Positions 49,105 to 62,400 of a DNA stretch of 64,000 nt are shown here, one piece after another. How positions within the stretch are numbered: the stretch's first letter is position 1; each line of letters opens with the position of its first letter. This stretch comes from Haberlea rhodopensis. Taxonomy: Eukaryota > Streptophyta > Magnoliopsida > Lamiales > Gesneriaceae. Both the position numbers and the translations under genes were made by a program. A model generated the notes under the pieces. It was given only the letters and a program-made list of their open reading frames with translations. It was not told where the DNA came from and did not search any database. Location of the stretch: positions 2,728,001 through 2,792,000 of the forward strand of contig CAJQUN010000021.1 of NCBI GenBank assembly GCA_907163345.1. The letters are read 5' to 3'.

Positions 49105-50530
49105 TGATAGTTCTTTATTTAAACAAAAAATTATCAATGTAGCGATTTATACCGCAAGTGCACGGTGTCAAGTTTTAGTATAGTAGATAAAAGTCGGGAT
49201 GTCGTACCTACAAGGACTAGAAAATAATTACCAAACTCAATTAATGTAACTATATTTAATCTACGATAATTGGTTATGATTATTAAACTACATTGACTAA
49301 TAACTCAATATTCAACCCAAACAAGCAAAGAATGAGAATAAGATCAGTGGAGACAATTATCAAGACTTCGGTTCACCCATGTAATCCCCCATAATTCGCC
49401 TAATAGTTAAGATGTAAATTCAAACGTTATAAGGTGACGAGTTTTCCTAATGCACTTGTTATACTTTCGTCCAGTTATAACAAATCTAATACTAATGTTG
49501 TAATAAGTTACTATCGTATCCTTATTGAACAATCAATATTGAATGTCGATTTATGAAAAATACTAGCCTTCGATCACACGTGTATTTGACTTTATCTCTA
49601 GATCTCAGTCTGAAATCCACGACATAAATTACTATATCGTATTGCAATATCCTATGATCAATTCAATCACAATAAATTATCATTCAAAGGTGATAAATCC
49701 TTCAAAACCACGAACAACAATAATTTATGCACAAAGATATGTAAGAATCAATCAAAAACCTTAAATTGAATTATGGGTTCATACAAGGGATCCCCTAAGT
49801 CTTGACAACAAACTTAGCCAACAATTGTCATCAAATAATAATGTATAAAATTGTTTTGCAACATTTCTAAACATCAAAATCTGATAAAAATATAGAACAA
49901 AAGTTAGAAATACGAAAGTAACGATAGATGTTGACTCATTGCGTTTCTCCGTCGTCCCGTCTCTCCCGACGTGTCTTCTTCTTCAATGGTTCATGTGGTA
50001 TGGATGAAAGTTGGGTGATGAAGAGTGATGGAGGTTGTGTTTGTCGGGTAGAATATGAGCCAAAGGTCCCAGAAATTCATGTGTATCTTTCTTTATATAG
50101 TGGAGGAGGTATATGGAAGAGTCCATCTTGAACCAAACTTAAAAAGGAAGTTTATTTTCTGAAAAACGGTTGGGCGATCGATCGAGCTCTCTTCCTTTTC
50201 GTTCCTGAATTTTTCTGCCACTCTCGATCGATCGAGTAGTTCCACCGATCGATCGAGCAACACTCATTTTTATTGTCCAAATAACCTGCCACACTCGATC
50301 GATCGAGCGTGGTTCTCGATCGATCGAAGTTGTAAATTCACATCTTCGTCCTTCATTGCCTCGATTCGGTCCATTTTCATCAGTTTAGCTCATTTCCTCT
50401 ACTTTTATGCACTTTTACCTAGATTCCTGAAATATACAAATATATACCAAAATGCGTAATATTGTCCAGGAATCACTACAAAAATGCTCCTAATCTCATA
50501 GTAAATTAAGTGTAAAAAGCACACTTATCA
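49105..50530 (-). mobile_element. Athila-like Gypsy LTR (middle copy, complete)
   Basis: On the minus strand it starts TGATAAGTGTGCTTTTTACA and ends GAACTATCA, the usual Athila LTR start and end. Its 3' side carries the primer-binding site at 49081-49096. Its 5' side (50531 on) reads AGTTTGAAGGAGT, a polypurine tract, so it is flanked by internal sequence on both sides. Five CGATCGATCG-type palindromes lie at 50174-50330. Confidence 0.85.
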
Positions 50531-51268
50531 ACTCCTTCAAACTTAAACTTGATCGTCTCGAGCAAGAAATAAGATTGAAAAGTAGAGTTCCATTTAGATT
50601 CAAATGAATCAATTCGCAGTCAATCATGTAGCTCAGACATCTCATTTACAGACAAACAAAAGTCAATTAGAAAATTTAACGAGTCGTGTTTTCTCCTAGA
50701 TCAAGCAACATGTCTCCAAATTAGAATGTGCGTGTGTGTTATTATCACTTTCAACTGTCATGTACTTTTCATAGATCAAATCATGTTAGTCAATGAAAGT
50801 TAAGATTATCTTCGAGCACCACATAAACATTGTTTCACAAATTCTGATATCTCTCGTTTCATTCTGTTCCACCAAAACTGGGAAGACAGATCTCGGTACA
50901 TTTTCTTACCACCAGGATGCATGCTGCATTTGCTACAATGAGCCTGATGTCCTATTTTCAAAACTCCTCCACTAATGTGGTCGCTTCCTAGACTTGGATC
51001 AAAAAGTCCTTTTAAGCTTGTAAAGTTAGGCTTAGGTGTTGTCTTCAAAGAAAAGATAGGATATCATAAAGAAAATAGTATAATGTAATGTTCATATTTC
51101 TAGCACAAATTGAGCTTCTCTTCTTTTTCTTTTCTAGCCTTGTCACTTTGGGTCTTATTTAGATACTTTTTTTTCAAGGCTTTATCTATTCTTTTCTTTT
51201 CTCATTCATCGTTTTTTTTAACAATAAGCTCATCAAAATATAGCAATTCACGTGTATCTAATGAGATT
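50531..51268 (-). mobile_element. Internal fragments of a second Gypsy unit
   Basis: After the polypurine tract comes about 0.7 kb of mixed internal sequence. The minus-strand frame 51048-50806 carries a Gypsy integrase zinc-finger piece (HPGGKKMYRDLSSQFWWNRM, EFVKQCL), which resembles the Tekay-like integrase at 12583-12700 rather than Athila. The end (51219-51268) repeats 45808-45858. Confidence 0.55.
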
Positions 51269-51580
51269 CTTCCTTTTCGTTCCTGGATTTTTCTGCCACT
51301 CTTCATGCAACGTTCATTTTTGTTGTCCAAATCACGTGCCACACTCGATCGAACGAGCGTGGTTCTCGATCGATCGAAGCTGTAAATTCCCATCTTCGTC
51401 CTTCGTTGCCTCGATTTGGTCCTTTCTCATTAGTTTAGCTCATTTCATCCACTTTTATGCACTTTTACCTAGATTCCTGAAATATACAAATCTATATCAA
51501 AATGCGTAATATTGTCCAGGAATCGCTACAAAAATTCTCCTAATCTCATAGCAAATTAAGTGTAAAAATCACACTTGTCA
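51269..51580 (-). mobile_element. Athila-like Gypsy LTR, third partial copy
   Basis: Homologous to 50191-50530, ending CACACTTGTCA. It joins an internal fragment at 51268 where a normal LTR would continue, so it is a rearranged remnant. It contains a short palindrome group (51345-51385). Confidence 0.75.
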
Positions 51581-51663
51581 CCAAACTACATCTCCAAACG
51601 CTATAACGATTCGTTAAAGACATTCATTGCATTCATGCATTAATTTTAATTAATGTGGGTGAT
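51581..51663 (+). mobile_element. Copia-2 internal end and polypurine tract
   Basis: A short remainder of Copia-2 ending AATGTGGGTGAT, a normal Copia polypurine tract, directly before the 3' LTR. It shows that the Athila-like sequences lie inside Copia-2. Confidence 0.7.
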
Positions 51664-52320
51664 TGTTGGAAAAATGTACTTAATGAATTGAAATTAATCA
51701 TGAAAAAGTTGAATACTTGATAAAGGACACAACGAGCAAAAATCGATGAGTAAAAGATTCCTGAGAAAACCCGCTCAGCTCAGGCGGTGCCCGAGTGCTG
51801 CCAAATTTTTTGGGCAGAAAGCTAGGAGCTCTAGCGCCGCATCCGGGCGCTTGAGCTCTCGACATTCTTCCAAGAAATGCAAGTGTCGGTTCTTCTCGTG
51901 ACTGGGTGCGTACTTTCGCGTTCGGGTGTGACTTCTCATAAATAAACACCTCCAAATGGCGTCCTTTTGTGGTATCACTTGGCCAAGTATAAATATAACG
52001 ATCCCTAAGTGAATTAAACATACTTTTATGCAAGATCAAAGTCATATTTTGAGAGAATCTGCATACACATATTGTTCATCCATTGTTCTTGTTGAAGTGC
52101 ATTTAAACCTTTGTTGTTTGAGGACTTGTGATTTGAAGTGCTCCACAAGTCATAGTCGTTGTATCTTTAGAAACGATTGCCGCTAACCGTAAGCACCATA
52201 GCAGGTCAATATCGTTTCAAGGACAGAGATTCCGAATCTCGCATCGACAAACATTCATAAAGTCATTGTTACTTTGCTTGCTATTATTCCTAAGATACAC
52301 AACAATACAAGATTCCTACA
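51664..52320 (+). mobile_element. Copia-2 3' LTR
   Basis: 657 bp, TGTTGGAAAAATG...TTCCTACA, homologous to 40842-41507. I see no clear target duplication (AAAAA on the left, AAATC on the right). Confidence 0.8.
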
Positions 52321-53491
52321 AAATCCATCTTAAGTTTTCTAATTTTTTTTGTTTTTGTGTTATATATGTATCTTTAAATTTTAAAAATCGAAAAAAATAA
52401 ATAATTTAAAACAATATTATGGTTAAAGGTCTAGATTTTTTGAACCCTCGAATAGTCGATTCTGAACCAAAATCATACTAACTTGACATCTCAATCAAAA
52501 TTTGTTTTTTTCCATCAAAAATTGCATAAACAACTCATCGCTACGCCTGCTGTCAATCTGTTTCTTTGCGTATTTATTGATAAGCCTGGAATTTTATACT
52601 TTTCCATCATTGATTTCTTAACTATTGAGATAAGTAATGCTTGAAAGTCGTCAAGATTTAGTTTTTAGCCTTGCATAGGGTTAAAGAAACTTTTTTTGGG
52701 TGTGAAAATTGTGCAAACTGGAAACCCATCTAGGTCATGTGCTTAAAAAGAAAAAGATCATTTGGTTAAGAATAATTTCTTTTATTAATTGGGTGCTTGT
52801 GTGAAATGGTTCATGTTTTACTTATTTTTTTAGGTTGAAAAGCGGATAGCCCCAACATTCACACCCTTTAGCATTTCACCCACAACCTTTCAAAACGTGT
52901 ACTTAATCCGTGGAACAATTTTAAACAGTGCACTTAACCCCTAAAACAATATTCGGTAACAACTTTTCCAAATATTCTGGCTGCAAATTCCATTACATAC
53001 GTCTCACATTCAATAGTCGAGAATATATATATATTTTCATGTATTTTTTTTGCAGGAATTTATGAGTAAAATTTGTCGACCGTGAGTATACTCGTAAAAT
53101 TCATTTTCATATATTTTTTGATGGTATTCTTGTAAAATTCTTGTAAAAGATACATGAAAATACATACTTAGCTTCGACCATCACATATGCGACGCTTGTG
53201 AGAAATTTACAGTCAAAATATTCTAAAAACTATTTCTAAATATTATTTAAGAGGTAATATCTTACTTAAATTGTTTAGATAGTTAATTATAAGTTGGGAA
53301 AGATTTGGAGATAAAATACTATCGAGGGTGAACGTTGAGCAGTGTGAACTTGAGCTGTCCACTGTTTACCCTTTTTAATTATTATTTTATTAAAGCTTCT
53401 CTTGTGCATGTAAGTCGTACTAAAAATTTTCCCATGGTGAAAGTCCTTAAATTATTCCGTAGTTGTCGTACAGATCAAGTTATTTATTGAA
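52321..53491. other. Intergenic / upstream of O-fucosyltransferase gene
   Basis: AT-rich sequence with no recognised gene. The last few hundred bases should hold the promoter and 5' untranslated region of the next gene, but I cannot assign a TATA box with confidence. Confidence 0.4.
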
Positions 53492-56400
53492 ATGAGGCAG
53501 CAGATTGGTGTTCTTCTTCTTAGTCACAGCAACAGAGGAGGAGCCATGGCTGCTGCTCTTGTTCTTCTTCTGCCTCTTTTGTTCCCAAGTCTTTTCACTC
53601 CATTCAGCCATGCCTTGACCTCTGTTATGTCGGTGTGTTATTGATTTCCTCCTTTTTGCGCTTTTTCTTGTTTTTGCAGTTATCCTGATTTGAGTAGTGT
53701 TTGAAGTTTGGGCTTTCTTGTGTAATTTTTTTGCATATTTTATGTTTCATTTTACCATTTTTGAGATATGGGTTTTCGGCTAAAGCTATGGCAGATGGCT
53801 GCACAAGCGGCTGGGTGAAGACATCTTGAGTAGAAACAAGTTTGCTTGAAAAAAAATTGATCATGAGGGGGATTCAGGTTCTCGGTGTCCTTGGTCAAAA
53901 ATTTTTGGTGGTTGGTAGTTGTCGGTGGTGATTTCCCCCTTTTGAGTTGGTGAAATCTCTTGGAAATTATGGAATTTGGGTAAATTTGGTTATGTTAGCA
54001 GGAATGGGGTAGAGAATTCACCTTTAATTCCGAATTGGTTAAGTAGGGCAGTGCTTGGTTTACTTGATTTGAACACTGTTGTATATATGGCTTCCTTCTA
54101 TAAAATCTGGTAGTTGTCCGAATGTAAACATATGATGTGGAACACGACTTAAGATCTGGCAAGGCCCTTAAAAACTAAGGATTTCGAGAAGCCGGAAACT
54201 TTAAGAAATGTAGTTAAAACATACGTGTGCATAAGAAATGATGCCTTGTCTTGAAAACTCCTTTAAAATCTTTGCAAAATGGATGTGGTTAATCAATTTT
54301 TGTTCTCCCTCTCCCTATTTCTTGATTCTGGATGGGCTTCCCAATTTCAAAGGCGAGCAGCACGAGTATGCCAGCAAATAATATAGTACCTGTTTGCATT
54401 GATCTTCTGATTGAGCTGATTCATTTGGTGAGTTTTGGGGTTAGCAAAAGAGTGATTGGAAAAGGATGATAAGAGTTTTGTTAAATCTGCTAGAAGCGAG
54501 TGCCAATATTGGTGTAAGAGGATTTGCACTAACTTCTCTCGTGTAATACAATTGGTCCGTGCGTTTACGGGTGGCAAGAAAACGGTCAGGACCTTTTAAA
54601 ACAAAGTTAGTACTGTAAACCTGTAAATCTAGTACGTGACAATTTTATAAACTGTTAAAATCTTCTAAACTTTTTGATACAAAACTTGTCTCTTATGCTT
54701 GTGGAAATGTGTTTTGTCCCACTGATTTTTTGTTCTCGTCTTCAGGAGTGGAATACTCCAAAGCCTAGGCATTCTCGCTTACTCAAGAGTGCTATGCAGC
54801 GTGAAACTGTGAGTACGATTTCACTGATTTGAAATCTGACTTTAAATAACAATTATTAGTTTGCCGACTAATGGTTCCTAGGTATTCATGTTCTTTTTTT
54901 TTATTATTAGTCTGATGAACTACAAGCTGATCTATGGATGCCTTTGCCTCGCCAACAATGGAAAACCTGTGCTCGGCATGACTATTATACCTCCAGTGAG
55001 TATTAACAAATGGCTGCTTCAAAAAAAAAAGTATTAACAAATGGGGATCTGCTTTTCATTTTTTTCATTCTATTTGGAACTTACTATTAGAAGAAAGGGT
55101 TAAGAATGAGATCTCTCTTAGTTAAGTTTCCAGTATTTGTGCCTGGTAATGAAATTTAAGTTTTTTAAAGTGTGCATTATGCAGTTCAAGATTTGTACCC
55201 CCTTTACTGACTAGCAATTTGGTTTCAGCAGAATTGCCTGAGAAATCTCAAGGATATATTCAAATATTTCTTGATGGTGGACTAAATCAGCAGAGAATGG
55301 GTGTAAGCACTCGTTTTATTATATGATAATTAAGCATACACATTGATGATAAAAATAAGCTCCCTTTATTGAATAATATGTTTACCTGCGTTTATACAGA
55401 TCTGCGATGCTGTTGCTGTTGCCAAAATTTTGAATGCAACTCTTATAATTCCTTATCTGGAAGTAAATCCTGTCTGGCAAGATTCAAGGTACTCCTTAGT
55501 CCATACTATGCACATATTGTTTTAAAAGAATATCATTCTCATTTTTCTTGTTGAAGTTGTACTTAAAATGAGACCATCTCCATTTTTCTGATGCAGCTCT
55601 TTCATGGATATTTTCGACTTGGATCATTTCATTGATACATTGAAAGATGACATATCTATAGTCAGAGAGTTGCCTGATAAATATTTTTGGAGCACAAGGG
55701 AGCACTATGCTACAGCTATTCGAGCTACAAGAGTAAAAACAGCACCCGTTCATGCTTCAGCAAACTGGTATCTAGATAATGTTTTGCCTCTCCTGCAAAG
55801 GTTGGTCGATATAAGAATTTTTCTTTTTGTTTATTGGTTATTTCTTTTTGTTTGTTGGTAATTTCTTGGTCCATTGTTTTTGGTTTTGTAATCTAGAATT
55901 TACATTCTAATATTCCGTTGGTACTGTTTATTTAAATCGAAAGATTAAATCAGTTTAAACAATTGTTGATATAAGTTACACTGAAATAAAGAAAAACAGT
56001 TGAACTTACAGTAACAGTTTATGAACTGTAAAGAAAACACAACAAGAATCTGAACAAGTTTTTGGACGAGGCCACAGCAAGTCGTGTGCCCGTAAACTCA
56101 AATTTGCCCACCTTAGCTTCTGGCCTCCTGGACAAATGAGATCCAACGTACAACGCTCAATCACCTCTGTTCGGATTGAAACAAAACTCCGAGCAGACTA
56201 CCTCGAACACTAGCAGTGTGCGGTACTATCAAAGCAGAATGCTATATGTATGTATGCAGATTTTCGGAATGAAGAAAGCATATAGCTGGTGCAGCTTATA
56301 TAGCTGAGCGACAGGCCTCTCCAAAGGTCACATATAATTAAATGTAATGTTTAGTGGGGTTGATGAAAAGTCTCAATACTTGACATCAGACTAATTCGGA

Positions 56401-59400
56401 TTTAAGTCTCACGCTTAAATCTGAAATCAATTCTGCAGGTAGGTGAAAAGTCTTAACTCAGCAGAATATGAAAAGTCAGGTATATGAAAATTCATTTCAC
56501 AAATTCGAGTAGTGAAAAGATAGGGTTGCCTTCGCGGCAGCGACACGCGCGAAGCGGACTGACGGACGGCGCGCGAGGGGCACCCATATTTTCTACTTAA
56601 TTACACTCAATTGATTTGTATCTCATTATAAACAAACCATAAGTGTCTCAATTCTCAACGTGGGATTTCTTTAGCCTAATTAACTATTCATAATTAACTT
56701 ACCTTAATTTTATTCTCATTAACAAAATTATACCAAATTATTGGGCTTTTATTCATTAAACCCAATAATTAGTAATTAATCACAAATAATTAATCACAAC
56801 AATTCCCGTCATGAATGCAATATGGCGAAAAAATTACACAATGCACCTAGATGAAGATTTGAGAGTACTTTGAGAATTCACTGCATCAGGATAGGTGGTG
56901 GTTAACCTTGAACCTTCCTTAGTAAAGTATCATCGGATATACTTGCCAACCAGTGGACGTGATGCCTTGAACTATTCGACGTTTTATGTATAACAAGACA
57001 ACAATACTTACATAGCTTCATCTCCACACTATTATTGGTTCTTTCGTTGTTGTCCATTTTGGCCTTGGACTGCCTTGGATGTTTCATCGAATGCTCTAGA
57101 GATTTAGCCCTCAGGTCATCTCATAGAAGCGGCCCCTTCACATTCGATATAGGTGATTTCTCCTAAAGAGTATCCTGTCATACCCCACTTTAATATCTCG
57201 AGATAGAAGAATCATTAAGAGAATGAGCTCAGCCTTCCCAAATACAAGTTTATCACTATGTCATCACAGGAATAGGTAAGGAACTCAATTTCCCGAGTGA
57301 TTTGTTCGATCCCACCACAATTCGGTTTCCAATTGAACCTGCAAATTGGACTTTACAATTCACATCATGGTTGTATATCAATTTCATGGGCTTCAACCCC
57401 ATTCCCCTCGATGAAATCTCTACTCGGTCTCTCGTTAGACTTTTTGTAAATGGGTCCTCAATGTTTTCTTTAGGACTTCACATAATCTAAAGAAATAACA
57501 TCGGTTTTCAGTAGATTTCTCACGGATTTATGTCTCCGACGTATGTGTCTAAATTTCCCATTATACACATTGTTTTGTGCTCTTCCCATAGCTGACTGAC
57601 TATCACAGTTCACGCTAATGGGTGGCACAAGTTTTGACCACATTGGATTGTCCTCCAAGAAACTCCGAAGCCAATCAGCTTCTTCTGCTGCAAGATCTAA
57701 AGCTATGAACTCAGATTCCATAGTTGATCTAACAATGCACGTCTGTTTGCATAATTTCCATGAGACAGCTGCACCTCCAAATATAAAGATATATCCACTC
57801 GTGGACTTTATATTCTTGGAGTCCGAAATCCAATTCGCATCTGAGTACCCTTCAATTACTGCTGGATATCTCGTATAATGTAGTCCGTAGTTAGTAGTGT
57901 ATCTTAGATATCTAAGAACTCGAACTAATGCCTTCCGGTGCTCATAACTGGGATTACTCGTATATTTGCTCAATCTGTTGACTGAGTTAGCTATATCAGG
58001 TCTAGTGCAGTCTATGACCCTAGAGTACTCAAGTTGTTGCACAGCTTCTCCGCGATTCTTGCAAAGATTTGACCCCACCTCCATAGGTGTTCTTGCGATG
58101 ATTTTATTTCCCTTGTCAAACTTGTCAAGTATCTTCTCGACATAATGACCCTGGGAGAGAGAATATCCATCTGTATGTTTGGTGATCTTCATCCCAAGAA
58201 TCACATCTGCAAGACCTAAGTCTTTCATCTCAAAATTTCGACAACATTTTCTTGGTAATTTTGATGTTATTGTTATTACCAACAATTATCATGTCATCTA
58301 CGTAGAGACATAATATCACATAGTTTGTATTGTCTTCTTTCATGTAGACACATTTATCGCATTGGTTTGTTTTAAACCCATTTGAAAGCATGACACTATC
58401 AAATTTTTCGTGCCATTGTTTAGGTGCTTGTTTTAATCCATACAAGGATTTCACAAGTCTACACACCTTCGTTTTTTTACTTGGAACTATAAACCCTTCA
58501 GGTTGGTCCATGTAAACCTCCTCTTCTAACTCTCCATTTAGTAAAGCCGTTTTTACATCCATTTGATGGATCTCTAGATTATATAATGCAGCAAATGCAA
58601 TTATTAACCTTATCGACGTTTTCCTGGATAAAAGAGCGTATGTGTCGAAATAATCAACACCTTCAGTTTGTCTGTAGCCTTTGACTACAAGTCTAGCCTT
58701 GTACTTATCTACAGTACCATCAGCTTTCATCTTCCTCTTGAAGATCCACTTGTGGCCTAGTGGTTTACAACCTGCAGGAAGATCCACTAGTTCCCAAGTA
58801 TGATTATTTAAATATATTATATCTCACTGTTCACCGCTTCTTTCCAAAGATCAGAGTCTTGTGAAGACATTGTTTCCTTGAAAGTAGCCGGATCCTTTTC
58901 CAACAAATATGTTAGGAAATCCGAGCCAAAAGACTTCTCTTTTCTAGCTCTTTTGCTTCGTCTAGGTGATTCTACATTCTCTTGAAATTCTCTATCCCCC
59001 ACATATCTCTCAACATTGGTTTCAGCCACTGCCTTGAGTTTTGTGTGGAAAGATTTCCTCAAAGAATGAAGCATCCCTAGCCTCAATGATAGTATTTACA
59101 TGCATTTCTGCATTATCTGATTTGTGTACCAGAAAATGATAGACACTGCTATCTTGCGCATATCCGATAAATACACAATCCACTGTCTTAGGTCCTATCA
59201 TAGTCCGTTTAGGAGGAGGAATTGGTGCCTTTGCTAGACAGCCCCAAACCCTTAAAAACTTGTAGCTAGGTGCGCGACCTTTCCACAATTCATAAGTCGT
59301 TTTATCCAACTTTTTATGTGTACTCTGTTTAGCACATAGTTGGCGGAAAGCAGAGCTTCTCCCACAAATTCCGAGGTAAGTCGGAACTGATAAGCCTTAC

Positions 59401-62400
59401 ATTCATCATTTCCTTAAGCGTTCTATTCTTCCTTTCAGCAGTATCATTTTGTTCGGGAGAATAAGGCGCAGTGGTTTGATGCATAATGCCACTCTCAGCA
59501 CATATTTGTGCAAATGGTGACTCATATTCACCGTCTCGATCACTTCGAAGAATTTTAATCTTTCTATCAAGTTGATTCTCAACTTCATTCTTATAGTGAA
59601 TGAATATATCAAGTGCTTCGTCTTTACTTCTCATTAAGTAGACATAACAATATCTTGTACAATCATCGATAGATGTTAAGAAATAATTTTTACCGCCTCT
59701 AGATTGTACATACTTTAGATCGCATACATCCGTATGGATCAAGTTTAACGGTTCGGTGCTTCGCTCAATTGAGTGGAATGAAGACTTGGTTAATTTGGCC
59801 TCTACACAAGTCTCACACTTGTGTTTATGATTGATGTTAAATTTAGGTAATAGATTAAGAGACAGTAGCCTTTGTAAGGACTTATAATTCACATGTTCTA
59901 ATCTACCATGCCACAAATGTAAAGATTAACAAGAATAATTAAACTTTAAAGTTTTATTAGCCACATTGGCAACAGTCATGACATTATTTTTACTTGTGCT
60001 AGCCTCATATGCTGCATTAACATCAACCTCAACCTCTACACTAGACTTAGTATTAGGAGCTAAAGTCATTACACTCATCTTGAAGAGGTTATTGGCCAAG
60101 TAGCCTTTGCCCACAAACATACCACCGTTGGATAGAATGATTTTGTCGGATTCAAACGCGAGCCGAAAGCCTTTCTTGTTCAGCACTGCTCCGGAGATGA
60201 GATTCTTTTGGATCTCTGGCACATGGAGCATCTCGGTAAGAGTCGTCCCTTTGCCGGAAGTCATCTTTAGCACAACCGTCCCTTTGCCTTCAACTTTTGA
60301 GATTGCTGAATTTCCCATGTAGCAGTGCTCATCTTTTACCGGTTGATAGGTCTTAAACATCCATTTGTTGGCGCAAATGTGGCGAGTAGCCCAAGTGTCC
60401 ACCCACCATTCCTTGGAGTTTCCACCAACAAGGTTCACCTCCGACACCACAGCAGACAAATGCAGTCATCCATGTCGGAGCTCAGGTTGTCCTCAGCAAT
60501 GTGGGCATGAGCAGGCCTCTTACCTTTGCCTTTGTAAGGGACTATCTTCCTCTTATCCTCATTGTTTTGATGTCGAGTGCAGTCCTTGGGCTTATGATTA
60601 GGCTTACCACACATAACAATACGCTTGCGTTTATTCCCATGGGAATTGTCCCCAATTTCAACCACGGTGGCTTTGAAAATCACTCCAAATGATTTCTTTG
60701 TCAACTTTTCGGTTGTCTTGCTCGATGCGCAGCCTTCTGATAAGATCCTCGAGACTCATCATCTTTCGCTTGTGCTTTAGGTAGCTTTTGAAGTCCTTCC
60801 AAGATGGCGGTAATTTTTCAATCATCATCGCCTCTTGGAGATAATCATTTAGCCCCATACCTTCGGCAGCAAGTTCATGATATATCAGCTGCAGCTCTTC
60901 GCATTGCTCAACAACGCTCTTGCCATCTACCATTCGATAGTCATGAAATCGACCTGCTACAAATTTCTTTGCGCCTGCGTCGTCAACTTTGTACTTCATT
61001 TCTAACGATTCTCAAAGATCCTTTGCAGTTTCTTTGGGGGAATACACATTGAAAAATGCATCGTCAAGAGAATTCAGTACATAGTTACGACAGAGGTAGT
61101 CGGCACTCAGCCACGATTCGACTATTACAGAAGATTGAGGATCCTCTTTGTACTCCACTGGTTTCTCCTCTTTGAGAAACCTGGTCAAGTTCAAAGTGGT
61201 CAAGAAGAACATCATCTTTTGTTGCCAACGCTTAAAGTTGGAACCCTTGAACTTTTCCGGTTTCTCAAATAGAGAGAACGGCATTGGGTTTCTCATAACT
61301 GACATAACGACCTCAGCGCCGCTAGCTTTCACCACTGGAATCTCAGTACTCTCCGCAATTCGGTTTGGAATCTGGTCAGCCATTAGCTAAACAGAACACA
61401 AACAACACAACACAAATAATATCAAACTAGTTTGAAAAACAACAGTATAAAACCTTTGATAGTGCTGAAACAGTGATTGTTTGAAAATTCGAGAATTATA
61501 TTTTCGAAACTGATTCAAATCCAAAAAATAAACAAAAACACAAAAAAAATTTGAGTTTACGAGTGTTAGTACTGTTTATTTAAATCGAAAGATTGAATCA
61601 GTTTAAACAATCTTTGATATAAGACTGAAATAAAGAAAAACAGTAGAACTTACAGTAACAGTTTATGACCTGTAAAGAAAACACAGCAAGAATCTAGAAA
61701 AGTTTCTGGACGAGGCCACAGCAAGCCGTGTGCCCGTAAACTCAAATTTGCCCGCCTTAGCTTCTGGCCTCCTGGACAAGTGAGTTCCAACGTACAACTC
61801 TGTTCGGATTGAAGCAAAACTCCGAGCAGACTACCTCGAACACTAATAGTGTGCAGTACTCTCAAAGCAGAATGCTTTATGTATGTATGCAGATTTTCTG
61901 AATGAAGAAAGCATAGAACTGGTGCAGCTTATATAGCTGAGCAGCAGACCTCTCCAAAGGTCACAAATAATTAAATTGTAGTGTTTAGTGGGGTTGATGA
62001 AAAGTCTCAATACTTAACATCAGACTAATTCGGATTTAATTCTCACACTTAAATCTGAAATCAATTCTGCAGGTAGGTGAAAAGTCTACTCAGCAGAATA
62101 TGAAAAGTCAGGTATATGAAAAGTCATTTCAGAAATTTGAGTAGTAAAAAGATAGGGCTGCCTTCGCGGCAGCGACGAGCCGAGCGGGCGGACGGACGGC
62201 GCGCAAGGGGCACCCATATTTTCTACTTAATTATTACTTTATTGATTTGTATCTCATTATAAACAAATCATAAGTGTCTCAATTTCTCAATGTGGGATTT
62301 CTTTAGCCTAATTAAGTATTCATAATTAACTTACCTTAATTTTATTCTCATTAACAAAATTATACCAAATTATTGGGCTTTTATTCATTAAACCCAATAA

